A stretch of DNA of 64,000 nucleotides from Blastopirellula marina (lineage in GTDB: Bacteria > Planctomycetota > Planctomycetia > Pirellulales > Pirellulaceae): NCBI RefSeq assembly GCF_002967715.1, contig NZ_PUIA01000016.1, positions 806,001-870,000 on the forward strand, in the 5' to 3' direction. Below the pieces are notes generated by a model. It was not told the origin of the DNA. It worked only from the letters and a program-made list of their open reading frames with translations, and did no database searches. A program made the position numbers and the translations under genes. Every line of letters begins with the position of its first letter. Positions within the stretch are counted from its first letter, which is position 1. This document shows positions 25,145-33,038 of this stretch, in pieces.

Positions 25145-27190
25145 ATGATTCGTTCTTTCGGGATCGCGATGATCCTTGTCGCCGCATTCTGTTTGGCACT
25201 GCCTGAGGTGTCGCTGGCTAAAGGGGGTGGTCGCAAGATTACCGGGTTTGCGACGGCAGGTGCGTTGCCACTGGATAGTGCCACAGTCGAGTTGTATTCA
25301 GCGGGCTGGGGAAGTGCGCATTTGCTCGATACGAGTACCACCGACGAGAACGGTTTGTTCAGCGTCAACTATCGCGGGGCCAGTCATGGCGACCTGCTGT
25401 ATGTCGTGGTCTCTGCTGGAGAGCCAGGCGATAGCGAGCTAGTGCTGGTCGCGGCGCTGGGGCAGGTCGGAAAGAACCTTTCGATCGCCGTTCAAGTGAA
25501 CGAACTGACGACGGTGGCCACGGCGTTTGCTTGTGCCCAGTTTATCGACGGGCACAAAATCTACGGTTTCTCGCCGGGGCTCGATAACGCGTTCGGCACG
25601 ACGACCAACCTGGTCGACGTGCAGACCGGCGAGGCTGCGGCCGTCGTCTCGAATCAGAACAACGGCAGTACGTTGCTCGAGTATCCACGAACGACCCAGG
25701 CTTTGGTCACGATGAACGCACTGGCCGATATGATTGTCGCTTGTGCTACCGACAATACCGGCACCGCTTGCGATACGTTGTTCGCGCTTACCACGCCAGT
25801 AGGTTCGCCGGCACCGACCAACACCTTCGAGGCCATTCACAACATTGCCCGCAACCCGGCTTCGTTCGATAACAGTTCGCTGTTGGCCCTGGCGCAGTCG
25901 TCGCCGCTGTATGCTCCGCTGTTAATCGAGCCGCCGATGGCCTGGATTTTGATGCTGCATTTCACGGAAGGTGGATTCAATGCGCCGGGACGCACGGCCT
26001 TCGATTCCAAGGGGAATGTGTGGGTCAACAACAACTTCAACAACTCGCCACCCGATGTCGATCCTGGCCAGCAGGTCACCGTGCTGAGTCCTTTGGGGCA
26101 GCCGATTCTCGGGAGCCCGATCGTCAGTCCGCTGGTGAATGGTTCCGGGTATGGTACCGCGGTCGATCGCTTCGACAACGGCTGGATCGCCAACTTCGGT
26201 AACGGCGATGTCGTCTCGTTCTCGCCACGCGGGATGCTGCGTCGCTATTTCCCTTCGACCCTGTTCGACGAAGATCCACCAGTGAAGTCGATGGGGATCG
26301 CGTTCGATCAGCGTGGTAACTTGTGGGTGACGAACATGGGGGACTCGTCCGACCCTCTCTCCAATGGTTCGATCACCGTGTTTTTGGGTGCCAATCGCAA
26401 TCGGGCGATTACCTTCCCTAAGAAAAAGAACGACGGGCTGATTGTCCGTAAGCCGTTCAGCGTGGCGATCGATGCCCAGGGAAGAGCCTGGGTGGCCAAC
26501 TCCGGTTTTGCTCCGGTTGGTGTGGGGAACGTGTGCGTGCTGGAACTGGATCGTCGCAACCGAATTCGGGTGGTTGCCCAGATCGATTCGCCGGGGCTGG
26601 GGCAGACGCCTGACCTGTCGTTGCTGCGAAAGCACGGCGATTTCTCTTCGCCGAAAACGATTGCTGTCGACCAGGGTGGCAACGGTTGGATCAGCAATTT
26701 TGAATCGAACTTGATCACGTTCATCGATGGACAAACCTTTCAGGCTACCGATTATGAAGCCGATCCCACGACCCATGGCTGGGGCCTGGCGGTCGATGGT
26801 AGCAACCAGATCTGGATTGCCAGCTTCACCAATCCGCCTGGGGGAATGCCGGATCAGAGTGTGCCTCCGACGATTACCGTGATGCAAGGAAGTGGCACCG
26901 ATCGCGGCGACGTGTTGTTCAGCTACTCGAATCCCTCGTTCCAGCACATCACCGGTCTGCAGATCGATGCTTCGGGAAATGTCTGGACCTGCAATAATTG
27001 GCAGTTGGATTCAACCAAGACCGACATCATTGGTGGTGATGGCCTGGTGCAGGCCATTGGCGTGGCGACCCCGGTGAAGACGCCGCTGATCGGTCCTCCC
27101 GAAAACCCCGAGTTCTTCCACCCGCGGTTTGGTTTCCGCGGATTCGGGCCCAGCAAGTGGTTCCCGTTTAATCCTTGGTGGGGATGGTAA
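25145..27190 (+). CDS. Secreted NHL/Vgb-like beta-propeller protein
   Basis: 681 residues from the ATG at 25145, with AGGTG upstream. Residues 1-24 are a signal peptide (IAMILVAAFCLALPEVSLA). A transthyretin-like domain follows (KITGFATAGALPLDSATVELY). From about residue 285 there are six or more propeller blades with the NHL/virginiamycin-lyase pattern: GIAFDQRGNLWVTNMGD, SVAIDAQGRAWVANSG, TIAVDQGGNGWISNF, GLAVDGSNQIWIASF, GLQIDASGNVWTCNN. The extreme C-terminus is unusual, rich in Phe, Pro, Gly and Trp (RFGFRGFGPSKWFPFNPWWG), and may be a surface-sorting or adhesive tail. Binding or lyase activity cannot be decided from sequence. A strong terminator follows. Confidence 0.82.
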   Translation: MIRSFGIAMILVAAFCLALPEVSLAKGGGRKITGFATAGALPLDSATVELYSAGWGSAHLLDTSTTDENGLFSVNYRGASHGDLLYVVVSAGEPGDSELVLVAALGQVGKNLSIAVQVNELTTVATAFACAQFIDGHKIYGFSPGLDNAFGTTTNLVDVQTGEAAAVVSNQNNGSTLLEYPRTTQALVTMNALADMIVACATDNTGTACDTLFALTTPVGSPAPTNTFEAIHNIARNPASFDNSSLLALAQSSPLYAPLLIEPPMAWILMLHFTEGGFNAPGRTAFDSKGNVWVNNNFNNSPPDVDPGQQVTVLSPLGQPILGSPIVSPLVNGSGYGTAVDRFDNGWIANFGNGDVVSFSPRGMLRRYFPSTLFDEDPPVKSMGIAFDQRGNLWVTNMGDSSDPLSNGSITVFLGANRNRAITFPKKKNDGLIVRKPFSVAIDAQGRAWVANSGFAPVGVGNVCVLELDRRNRIRVVAQIDSPGLGQTPDLSLLRKHGDFSSPKTIAVDQGGNGWISNFESNLITFIDGQTFQATDYEADPTTHGWGLAVDGSNQIWIASFTNPPGGMPDQSVPPTITVMQGSGTDRGDVLFSYSNPSFQHITGLQIDASGNVWTCNNWQLDSTKTDIIGGDGLVQAIGVATPVKTPLIGPPENPEFFHPRFGFRGFGPSKWFPFNPWWGW

Positions 27191-27193
27191 TAC

Positions 27194-27230
27194 GAAAAAG
27201 GGGGACGCATGTGATACGCCCCCCTTTTTC
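27194..27230. terminator. Strong bidirectional terminator
   Basis: GAAAAAGGGGGACG pairs with CGCCCCCCTTTTTC with one bulge around a nine-base loop. The A-run and T-run flank the stem on both sides, so it can stop the propeller gene (plus) and purD (minus), which converge here. Confidence 0.88.
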
Positions 27231-27258
27231 TTTTGATCGCTGAAAAGGACTTGCTCGC

Positions 27259-28554
27259 TTACGAGTGACGCAGGGCCTTGTCGGAAATGTCTTTGCGGCA
27301 CCAGGCACCGTCCCAGCGAATGCATTTAACGGCGGTGTAGGCCTTCAGCTTGGCGGCTGAGATGGTGTCGCCGATCGCAGTGACGCCCAGCACGCGGCCG
27401 CCGTTGGTGACGACCTGGTCCCCCTTCATCGTGTTGCCGGCATGGAAGACCTTCACGTCTTCCAGCTTGGCGGCATCTTCCAGGCCGCGAATCGGTTTCC
27501 CCTTTTCGTAGCTACCTGGGTACCCTTCCGAGGCCATCACGACGCATACCGCAGGACGTGTGTCCCACTCGGGCGGGTCGATCGATTCGAGATCGCCAAC
27601 GGCACACGCCTCCAGGATGTCGACCAGGTCGGACTTCAACCGCATCAGAATCGGCTGGCATTCGGGGTCGCCGAAGCGAACGTTGTATTCCAGGACCTTG
27701 GGACCTTGGTTGGTCATCATCAGGCCGGCATAAAGCACCCCTTGGAAAGGATTCCGAGCACGCTTCATCGCATGGACGGTCGGCACCAGAACCTTTTCTT
27801 CGACCATGGCCATGACTTGCGGTGTGACCAGCGGGGTAGGGGAGTAGGCCCCCATGCCGCCGGTGTTGGGGCCTTGGTCGTCGTCGTAGGCAGGCTTGTG
27901 GTCTTGGGCTGGTGGCAGCGTGAGGATGGTTTTACCGTCGGTGATGGCCAGAACGCTGGCTTCTTCGCCATCGAGACGTTCTTCGATGATGATCTGGGCG
28001 CCGGCATCGCCAAACACGCGCTGACGGCCGATTTGATCGATCGCTTCTAGGGCTTCTTCGGCCGTATCGCAAACGGTTACCCCTTTGCCAGCGGCCAGGC
28101 CGTCGGCCTTGATCACCACGTTGACGTCTTCCCCCTCGTGTGGGAAGCGGTCTTTGATGTAGCGAGCGGCTGCGTCGGCTTCGCGAAAGACGCGGTAGTC
28201 GGCGGTGGGGACGTCGGCGCTGCGGAGGGTTTGCTTGCAGAACGACTTGCTTCCTTCGAGCTGGGCGGCGGCTTTGTTGGGGCCGAAGATCTTCAGGCCT
28301 TGCTCGCGGAAGTAGTCGACCGCGCCGGCAACCAGCGGTGCTTCAGGGCCAACGATGGTCAGGCCGACTTCGTTGCGCTTGGCAAACGCAGCGAGGGCGG
28401 CGAAATCGGTTTCCGCGATGGGGACGTTCTCGGCGTCGATCTGGGTGCCGGCGTTGCCAGGGGCAACAAACACATTTCGGACGCGTGAGCTTTGTGACAA
28501 CTTCCAGGCCAACGCGTGTTCGCGTCCGCCAGAACCGAGGACCAATACGTTCAT
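27259..28554 (-). CDS. purD: Phosphoribosylamine-glycine ligase
   Basis: 431 residues, full length for PurD. It starts MNVLVLGSGGREHALAWKL, the typical N-terminal nucleotide-binding loop. The ATP-grasp centre contains VIKADGLAAGKGV and IIEERLDGEEASVLAI, and the family block NTGGMGAYSPTPLV is intact, as is LEYNVRFGDPECQPIL. It makes glycinamide ribonucleotide in step two of purine synthesis. No ribosome site is visible before the ATG at 28554. The neighbours are not purine genes. It converges on the shared terminator at 27194-27230. Confidence 0.96.
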   Translation of the reverse strand: MNVLVLGSGGREHALAWKLSQSSRVRNVFVAPGNAGTQIDAENVPIAETDFAALAAFAKRNEVGLTIVGPEAPLVAGAVDYFREQGLKIFGPNKAAAQLEGSKSFCKQTLRSADVPTADYRVFREADAAARYIKDRFPHEGEDVNVVIKADGLAAGKGVTVCDTAEEALEAIDQIGRQRVFGDAGAQIIIEERLDGEEASVLAITDGKTILTLPPAQDHKPAYDDDQGPNTGGMGAYSPTPLVTPQVMAMVEEKVLVPTVHAMKRARNPFQGVLYAGLMMTNQGPKVLEYNVRFGDPECQPILMRLKSDLVDILEACAVGDLESIDPPEWDTRPAVCVVMASEGYPGSYEKGKPIRGLEDAAKLEDVKVFHAGNTMKGDQVVTNGGRVLGVTAIGDTISAAKLKAYTAVKCIRWDGAWCRKDISDKALRHS

Positions 28555-29088
28555 AGCATCGTTGCCGCTGTGAAGGCGCTAAAACAACCGGGGTAAGCAA
28601 TCTCGCAGTGTAGCAAATTTACGCCTTGTCGCTCACCACCTAGGGCAAATCGGTCATCTTGGGCGAAATCAGACGTAATTGTCAAAATTGGGGGCAGGTT
28701 CCGGCAAAAAGTGACGGTAAGTGTTAGATCATCGTGCTTGTTTCCGGATTAAGGTCTGGTAAAACAGGCAATATGCAAAAGCATCCTGCCTGACCGCTTT
28801 TTCCGCAGCCTGCCTCCCTCTGCTGTTAGCAGATCTCCCTGTTTTTGTGAACTTTTGCAGTCGTCTGAAACCATCTCCAAGGGGGTGGAACTGGCGCTGT
28901 AACTGCCGTAAATTAAACGGAATGCGCTCCCCTCATTCGGGTGCGACAGAAAACTCGGGCACGAGAAACATGAATACATATAATGTGAGATGCAGCGATA
29001 CGTCCCCCCGGGCGTTGGACTTTCTCGCATCTCGTGGCCGCTAATTAACCTTCCACCTCCAGAGAAGAGTCCAACTAAGGAGTAACTT
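28555..29088. other. 534-base divergent intergenic region before the respiratory operon
   Basis: This lies between purD (minus) and the first cupredoxin gene (plus). Open stretches on both strands are short and without ribosome sites. The right part contains a TATAAT box (28979-28984) placed to serve the cupredoxin gene, leaving a leader of roughly 100 bases. No riboswitch-like structure was recognised. Confidence 0.4.
28979..28984 (+). promoter_or_regulatory. Candidate -10 box for the cupredoxin/respiratory operon
   Basis: Exact TATAAT, 105 bases before the start codon of the first cupredoxin. The expected -35 position, 17 bases upstream, holds CGGGCA rather than a good TTGACA, so the assignment rests on the -10 match and location only. 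Confidence 0.35.
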
Positions 29089-29868
29089 ATGAAATTGACA
29101 CAACTTGGATTGATGCTGCTGGCTGTTGTCGGCATTTGTGCACAAAGTGCCGTCGCTCAGGAATGGGGCACGGTCAAAGGACGTTTCGTGGTCTCTGGCG
29201 ACGTTGCTGCTTTGCCGGCGATGGAAGTAACCAAGGACGCCGAATTCTGCGGTCCTAAACTGCCAGATCCGTCGATCCTGGTTGGCGAAAAGAACGGCCT
29301 GCAAAACGTGGCTCTGTGGTTGTACCTGGATCGTGGCGACAAGGCCCCGCCCGTTCACCCTGACTACGCCGCTGCCGCGAAAGCACCCGTTGTGGTAGAT
29401 AACAAGGCCTGTTTGTACGACCCCCACGTCGCAATGGTCGTGGTTGGTCAGCCGGTCGAGTTCACGAACTCGGACCCCATTCCGCACAACTTCAAGGTGG
29501 AAGGTTTCGCCAACGCTGGCATGAACAACCTGGTTCCCGTTGGCGGCGTCTTCGAACACAAGTTCGACAGCGAAGAACGTTACCCGATGAACGCCAGCTG
29601 CTCGATCCACCCTTGGATGTCGGCCAAGATCGTCGTTCGCGAACTGCCTTACATGGCCGTGACCGGCGAAGATGGTTCGTTTGAGATCAAGAACCTGCCG
29701 GTCGGCGAGCACAAGCTGCAAGTCTGGCACGAAGTTCCCGGTACCATCAAGGAAATGACCATTGGTGGTAAGAAGGTCAAAGATCGTAAGGGTCTGCTGG
29801 AAATCACCGTCAAAGCAGGCGACAACGACCTGGGTGATATCGCCATCGACGCCGGCGACCTGAAGTAA
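29089..29868 (+). CDS. Periplasmic cupredoxin-domain protein, copy 1
   Basis: 259 residues with an excellent AAGGAG site. Residues 1-23 are a signal peptide (LGLMLLAVVGICAQSAVA). The central domain is a plastocyanin-like fold with type 1 copper ligands: His133 in DPIPHNF, Cys171 and His174 in NASCSIHPWM, and Met177. Segments before and after (WGTVKGRFVVSG; GSFEIKNLPVGEHKLQVWHE) form carboxypeptidase-regulatory-like beta modules. It probably carries electrons or copper in the periplasm; adjacency to a cytochrome oxidase operon suggests it feeds that enzyme or delivers copper to it (inference). The second copy follows 26 bases later. Confidence 0.87.
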   Translation: MKLTQLGLMLLAVVGICAQSAVAQEWGTVKGRFVVSGDVAALPAMEVTKDAEFCGPKLPDPSILVGEKNGLQNVALWLYLDRGDKAPPVHPDYAAAAKAPVVVDNKACLYDPHVAMVVVGQPVEFTNSDPIPHNFKVEGFANAGMNNLVPVGGVFEHKFDSEERYPMNASCSIHPWMSAKIVVRELPYMAVTGEDGSFEIKNLPVGEHKLQVWHEVPGTIKEMTIGGKKVKDRKGLLEITVKAGDNDLGDIAIDAGDLK

Positions 29869-29894
29869 GCTGAAACCTTCTCGGAACCAATCCG

Positions 29895-30677
29895 ATGCGA
29901 CGATCCATTGCTGTAATTTTGACATTGACGGTCCTGGGCATCTTTGCCCAGGATTTGTTTGCGCAGCAGTGGGGAACAGTCACGGGCCGTTTTGTCGTTA
30001 AGGGGGCCGTGGCTCTTCCGGCACCGTTTGCGATGCCGCCTGCGGTGGCTGTCGTTTGTGCTGGTCCCCTGGCCAATCCGCAACTGCGTGTTGGTCCGAA
30101 GGGTGAGCTGCAAGACGTCGCTCTTTGGCTGTACTTGGATCGTGGTCAGCAAGCCCCGGTACCGCACCCCATGTACGCTCCGCTGCGGAAGCTGCCGGTT
30201 CAGGTAGCCAACCGAGGCTGTCTATACGAACCGCATGTCGCGATGGTCCAGCCAGGGCAAACGGTTCAGTTTGTCAATGCTGATCCCATTCCACACAATT
30301 TCAAAGTGGAAGGCTTTGCGAATCCAGGGATCAATTTCCTGGTTCCCATTAACGGCATGCAGCCCCACGTATTCCAAGCCGAAGAACGCTATCCAATGAA
30401 CGCCAGTTGTGCGATTCACCCTTGGATGGCGGCCAAGATCGTCATTCGAGAATCCCCTTACATGGCGGTCTCTGGCGACGACGGCAAATTCACGATCGAG
30501 AATCTGCCAGTGGGAACCCACAAGTTCCAAGTCTGGCATGAAAAACCAGGGAACATCAAAGAGATGAACCTGGGTGGCAAGGTCGTCAAAGACCGCAAGG
30601 GGGTTATCGAAATCGAGGTCAAACCAGGGCAGAACGACCTGGGAGACATCATGATCGATGCCAACTTGCTAAAATAA
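29895..30677 (+). CDS. Periplasmic cupredoxin-domain protein, copy 2
   Basis: 260 residues, a close paralogue of the preceding gene over its whole length, including the identical PIPHNFKVEGFAN stretch. The signal peptide is VILTLTVLGIFAQDLFA. Type 1 copper ligands are kept: His134, Cys172, His175 and Met178. It differs mainly near residues 40-60, where copy 2 is richer in Pro and hydrophobic residues, and in the loop 88-105. Retention of both copies suggests two electron-transfer partners or redox potentials rather than simple dosage (inference). It stands 175 bases before the cytochrome c gene. Confidence 0.87.
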   Translation: MRRSIAVILTLTVLGIFAQDLFAQQWGTVTGRFVVKGAVALPAPFAMPPAVAVVCAGPLANPQLRVGPKGELQDVALWLYLDRGQQAPVPHPMYAPLRKLPVQVANRGCLYEPHVAMVQPGQTVQFVNADPIPHNFKVEGFANPGINFLVPINGMQPHVFQAEERYPMNASCAIHPWMAAKIVIRESPYMAVSGDDGKFTIENLPVGTHKFQVWHEKPGNIKEMNLGGKVVKDRKGVIEIEVKPGQNDLGDIMIDANLLK

Positions 30678-30852
30678 CGCCAAACCAAATCCACTTTGAG
30701 CGTGGCGTCTTCACGGACCCGCGCTTGTTTATTTTGGGACCGAGCGATCGGTTCTCCATGTTGGGAGAAGGCGGGAAGAGACCGTTTTCCAATATCGTTT
30801 CCGTAGGCAGCAGACCGTCACCCATGTAGGTGTCGGCAAACTGGAACACACA

Positions 30853-32151
30853 ATGCGAATCAGCCAGGCCCCTGAGTTTGGCGGGCGACACTGGGCGGGA
30901 GGCCTGGTCTTGGCCGCTCTGGTTGGGGCAATCGTCGGATGCTCTTCGGAGCCAGCCCAATTCGAGTTGAACCGGATCGCGATGCACAAGTCCGAGGTTT
31001 CGCTGGGTGCGAACTTGGATGAAACGTATCAGATCGATCCGATCGCCAAGATCCTTGACGAAACGTTCGGCACGCCTGACGATCCCAAAGTCCCGGACGT
31101 CGCCGATATTGAAGAGGTGATGGACCTCGAACATCTGAAAATGGCCGCTGGCCCCTACGGCAGCGATGAAGATGGCAGCCCGCGCGGTCTCTACCGTCAG
31201 CACTGCGTCCATTGTCATGGGATCACCGGTAACGGCGCTGGCCCCACGGCCGCGTTTCTGAATCCTTATCCACGCAACTTCCTGAGCGGCAAGTACAAGT
31301 GGAAGTCGACCAAGACCGGCTCGCCACCGACACACGACGATCTGAAACGCGTGCTGGTCAACGGCGTGCCAGGCACGGCGATGCCGAGCTTTGCCCTGCT
31401 GCCGGAAGACGAGGTCGAAGCTCTCGTGCAGTACGTGAAATACCTTTCCCTGCGAGGTGAACTCGAGCGGAACATGCTGCTGGAGTTTTCCGACCTCGAT
31501 ACGGCGGTGGTGAAGCCGGCCGAGAAGCGCAGCAAGGAAGAACAGGAATACGTCGCCAGTCTCTCGCCGGAAGATCTTCAGGAAGAGAAAGAAGATCTGG
31601 AAGGGGCGATCCAGGAACTGACCGATCCGGAAGTAGTGCTGGAAGAGTTTCTTGAGCCGATCGTCGAAGGGTGGGCATTCGCCATCGACAACGTGACCGA
31701 AGTCCCTGAGAAGCCTGAGTCGGAACTTGCGGCATCGATAGCTGCCGGGCGAGATTTGTTCTTCAACAAAGGTGGCTGTGCGACCTGCCACGGTCAATCG
31801 GGCCTGGGGGATGGTCAAACGGCTGAGATGTTCTACGACGACTGGACGGAAGAATATTTCGATCCGAAAGCTCCTGAGCATTTGGAAGAGTTTTTGGCCT
31901 TGGGCGCTTTGCCGCCGCGAAAGCTTGATCCGCGCAACTTGCGGATGGGTAATTTCCGGGGTGGTCGTCGTCCGGTCGATGTGTACTGGCGGATTCGCAA
32001 CGGAATTGAAGGGGCCAAGATGCCGGCGGCCCAGCAGCTTTCCGAGGAAGAGATCTGGCATGTCGTCGACTATGTCCGCAAAGGCTTGCCGTACGACACC
32101 TTGAGTAAACCTCCTGAGCACGAGCAAGAAAACGTTCGCGTCCGCAATTAG
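30853..32151 (+). CDS. Dihaem cytochrome c lipoprotein
   Basis: 432 residues. A lipoprotein leader ends GAIVGC with Cys30 as lipidation site. There are two c-type haem sites: C118-VH-C121-H122 in the first domain, with Met177 (TAMPSF) as probable axial ligand, and C309-AT-C312-H313 in the second, with the Met of AKMPAAQQL. Between the domains lies an acidic helical linker of about 80 residues (SLSPEDLQEEKEDLE). It precedes the subunit II gene of cytochrome oxidase by 80 bases. Because subunit II has no fused cytochrome c domain, this membrane-anchored protein is the likely electron donor (inference). Confidence 0.9.
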   Translation: MRISQAPEFGGRHWAGGLVLAALVGAIVGCSSEPAQFELNRIAMHKSEVSLGANLDETYQIDPIAKILDETFGTPDDPKVPDVADIEEVMDLEHLKMAAGPYGSDEDGSPRGLYRQHCVHCHGITGNGAGPTAAFLNPYPRNFLSGKYKWKSTKTGSPPTHDDLKRVLVNGVPGTAMPSFALLPEDEVEALVQYVKYLSLRGELERNMLLEFSDLDTAVVKPAEKRSKEEQEYVASLSPEDLQEEKEDLEGAIQELTDPEVVLEEFLEPIVEGWAFAIDNVTEVPEKPESELAASIAAGRDLFFNKGGCATCHGQSGLGDGQTAEMFYDDWTEEYFDPKAPEHLEEFLALGALPPRKLDPRNLRMGNFRGGRRPVDVYWRIRNGIEGAKMPAAQQLSEEEIWHVVDYVRKGLPYDTLSKPPEHEQENVRVRN

Positions 32152-32231
32152 TTCATACCGTGATACACAGCCAGGCAACCTGGTTTGCCTGTTGAATAAA
32201 ACAGCCAAGGCTGGAAGTAGGAGAGTCCCTG

Positions 32232-33032
32232 GTGGGAAGATTCTGGAGTCTGCTTTTTCTTAGCGTCCCAATCCTGGGGGTCGCCATATTTGTATGGTCG
32301 GCCATGGGGTTGTATCCGTTGGAAGGCCATTGGTTTCCTGAATTGGTCGTGGCGGATAATAGCATCGATCACTTGTTCTACGTGATTCTGTGGATGACCG
32401 GCCTGGTCTTTATCGGCACCGGCCTGGCCATGTTCTGGTTCCTATGGAAATACGACGAGAAGAAGAACGATGGGCCTGTGTGGTACTCGCATGGAAGTCA
32501 CCTGCTGGAAATCATCTGGTCGGTGATTCCGGCCGTGGTGATTTTGTTTTTGGCGATCTACCAGATGGATGCCTGGGCCGGGGCACGCATGCGACGGCCC
32601 ATGCTCGAGAACGGCCAACCGAAGCCGGCGATGGCACGGGTTATCGGTCGTCAATTTGAATGGAAGATTCAATATCCTGGCGACGACAAGCAGTTCGATA
32701 CGCCAGACGATCTTTATACGACGAATGACCTGCACGTTCCTCGCGACGAAGAAGTGGTGCTTGAGATCACCAGCGAAGACGTGCTGCATAGCTTCTTCCT
32801 GCCGAACTTCCGAGAGAAGCAGGACGTGGTCCCTGGTATGAAGCAGTTCCTATGGTTCAAGCCGGTGAAGGACGGGAAGTACGACATCGTTTGTGCTGAA
32901 CTGTGCGGCTGGGGACACTACAAGATGAAAGGCCGAATCACCGTCGAGTCGGCAAGCGACTTCCGCGCGTGGCTCCAGAAGGCCTATGACGAACAAGAAT
33001 TGTCCGAGTATTCGCTGGCTGAGGCAGAGTAA
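32232..33032 (+). CDS. Cytochrome c oxidase subunit II
   Basis: 266 residues from a GTG with AGGAG eight bases upstream. There are three hydrophobic segments: 4-24, then hairpin helices about 50-72 and 92-112. The periplasmic cupredoxin domain has the full binuclear CuA set: His186, Cys221, Glu223, Cys225, His229 and Met232 (CAELCGWGHYKM). The first helix and the lack of a C-terminal haem c domain set it apart from caa3 subunit II. It accepts electrons from the periplasmic donor and passes them to subunit I, which starts six bases after its stop. Confidence 0.95.
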   Translation: MGRFWSLLFLSVPILGVAIFVWSAMGLYPLEGHWFPELVVADNSIDHLFYVILWMTGLVFIGTGLAMFWFLWKYDEKKNDGPVWYSHGSHLLEIIWSVIPAVVILFLAIYQMDAWAGARMRRPMLENGQPKPAMARVIGRQFEWKIQYPGDDKQFDTPDDLYTTNDLHVPRDEEVVLEITSEDVLHSFFLPNFREKQDVVPGMKQFLWFKPVKDGKYDIVCAELCGWGHYKMKGRITVESASDFRAWLQKAYDEQELSEYSLAEAE

Positions 33033-33038
33033 GAAACG

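Noticed and set aside
32173-32192. CAGGCAA/TTGCCTG hairpin between cytochrome c and subunit II genes
   Set aside because: The stem has seven pairs with no T-run, and the operon continues; it may be a minor mRNA structure but not a terminator.
30649-32208. 519-codon minus-strand open frame opposite the dihaem cytochrome c
   Set aside because: The plus strand has two CxxCH sites and a lipobox; the antisense frame has no ribosome site or domain.
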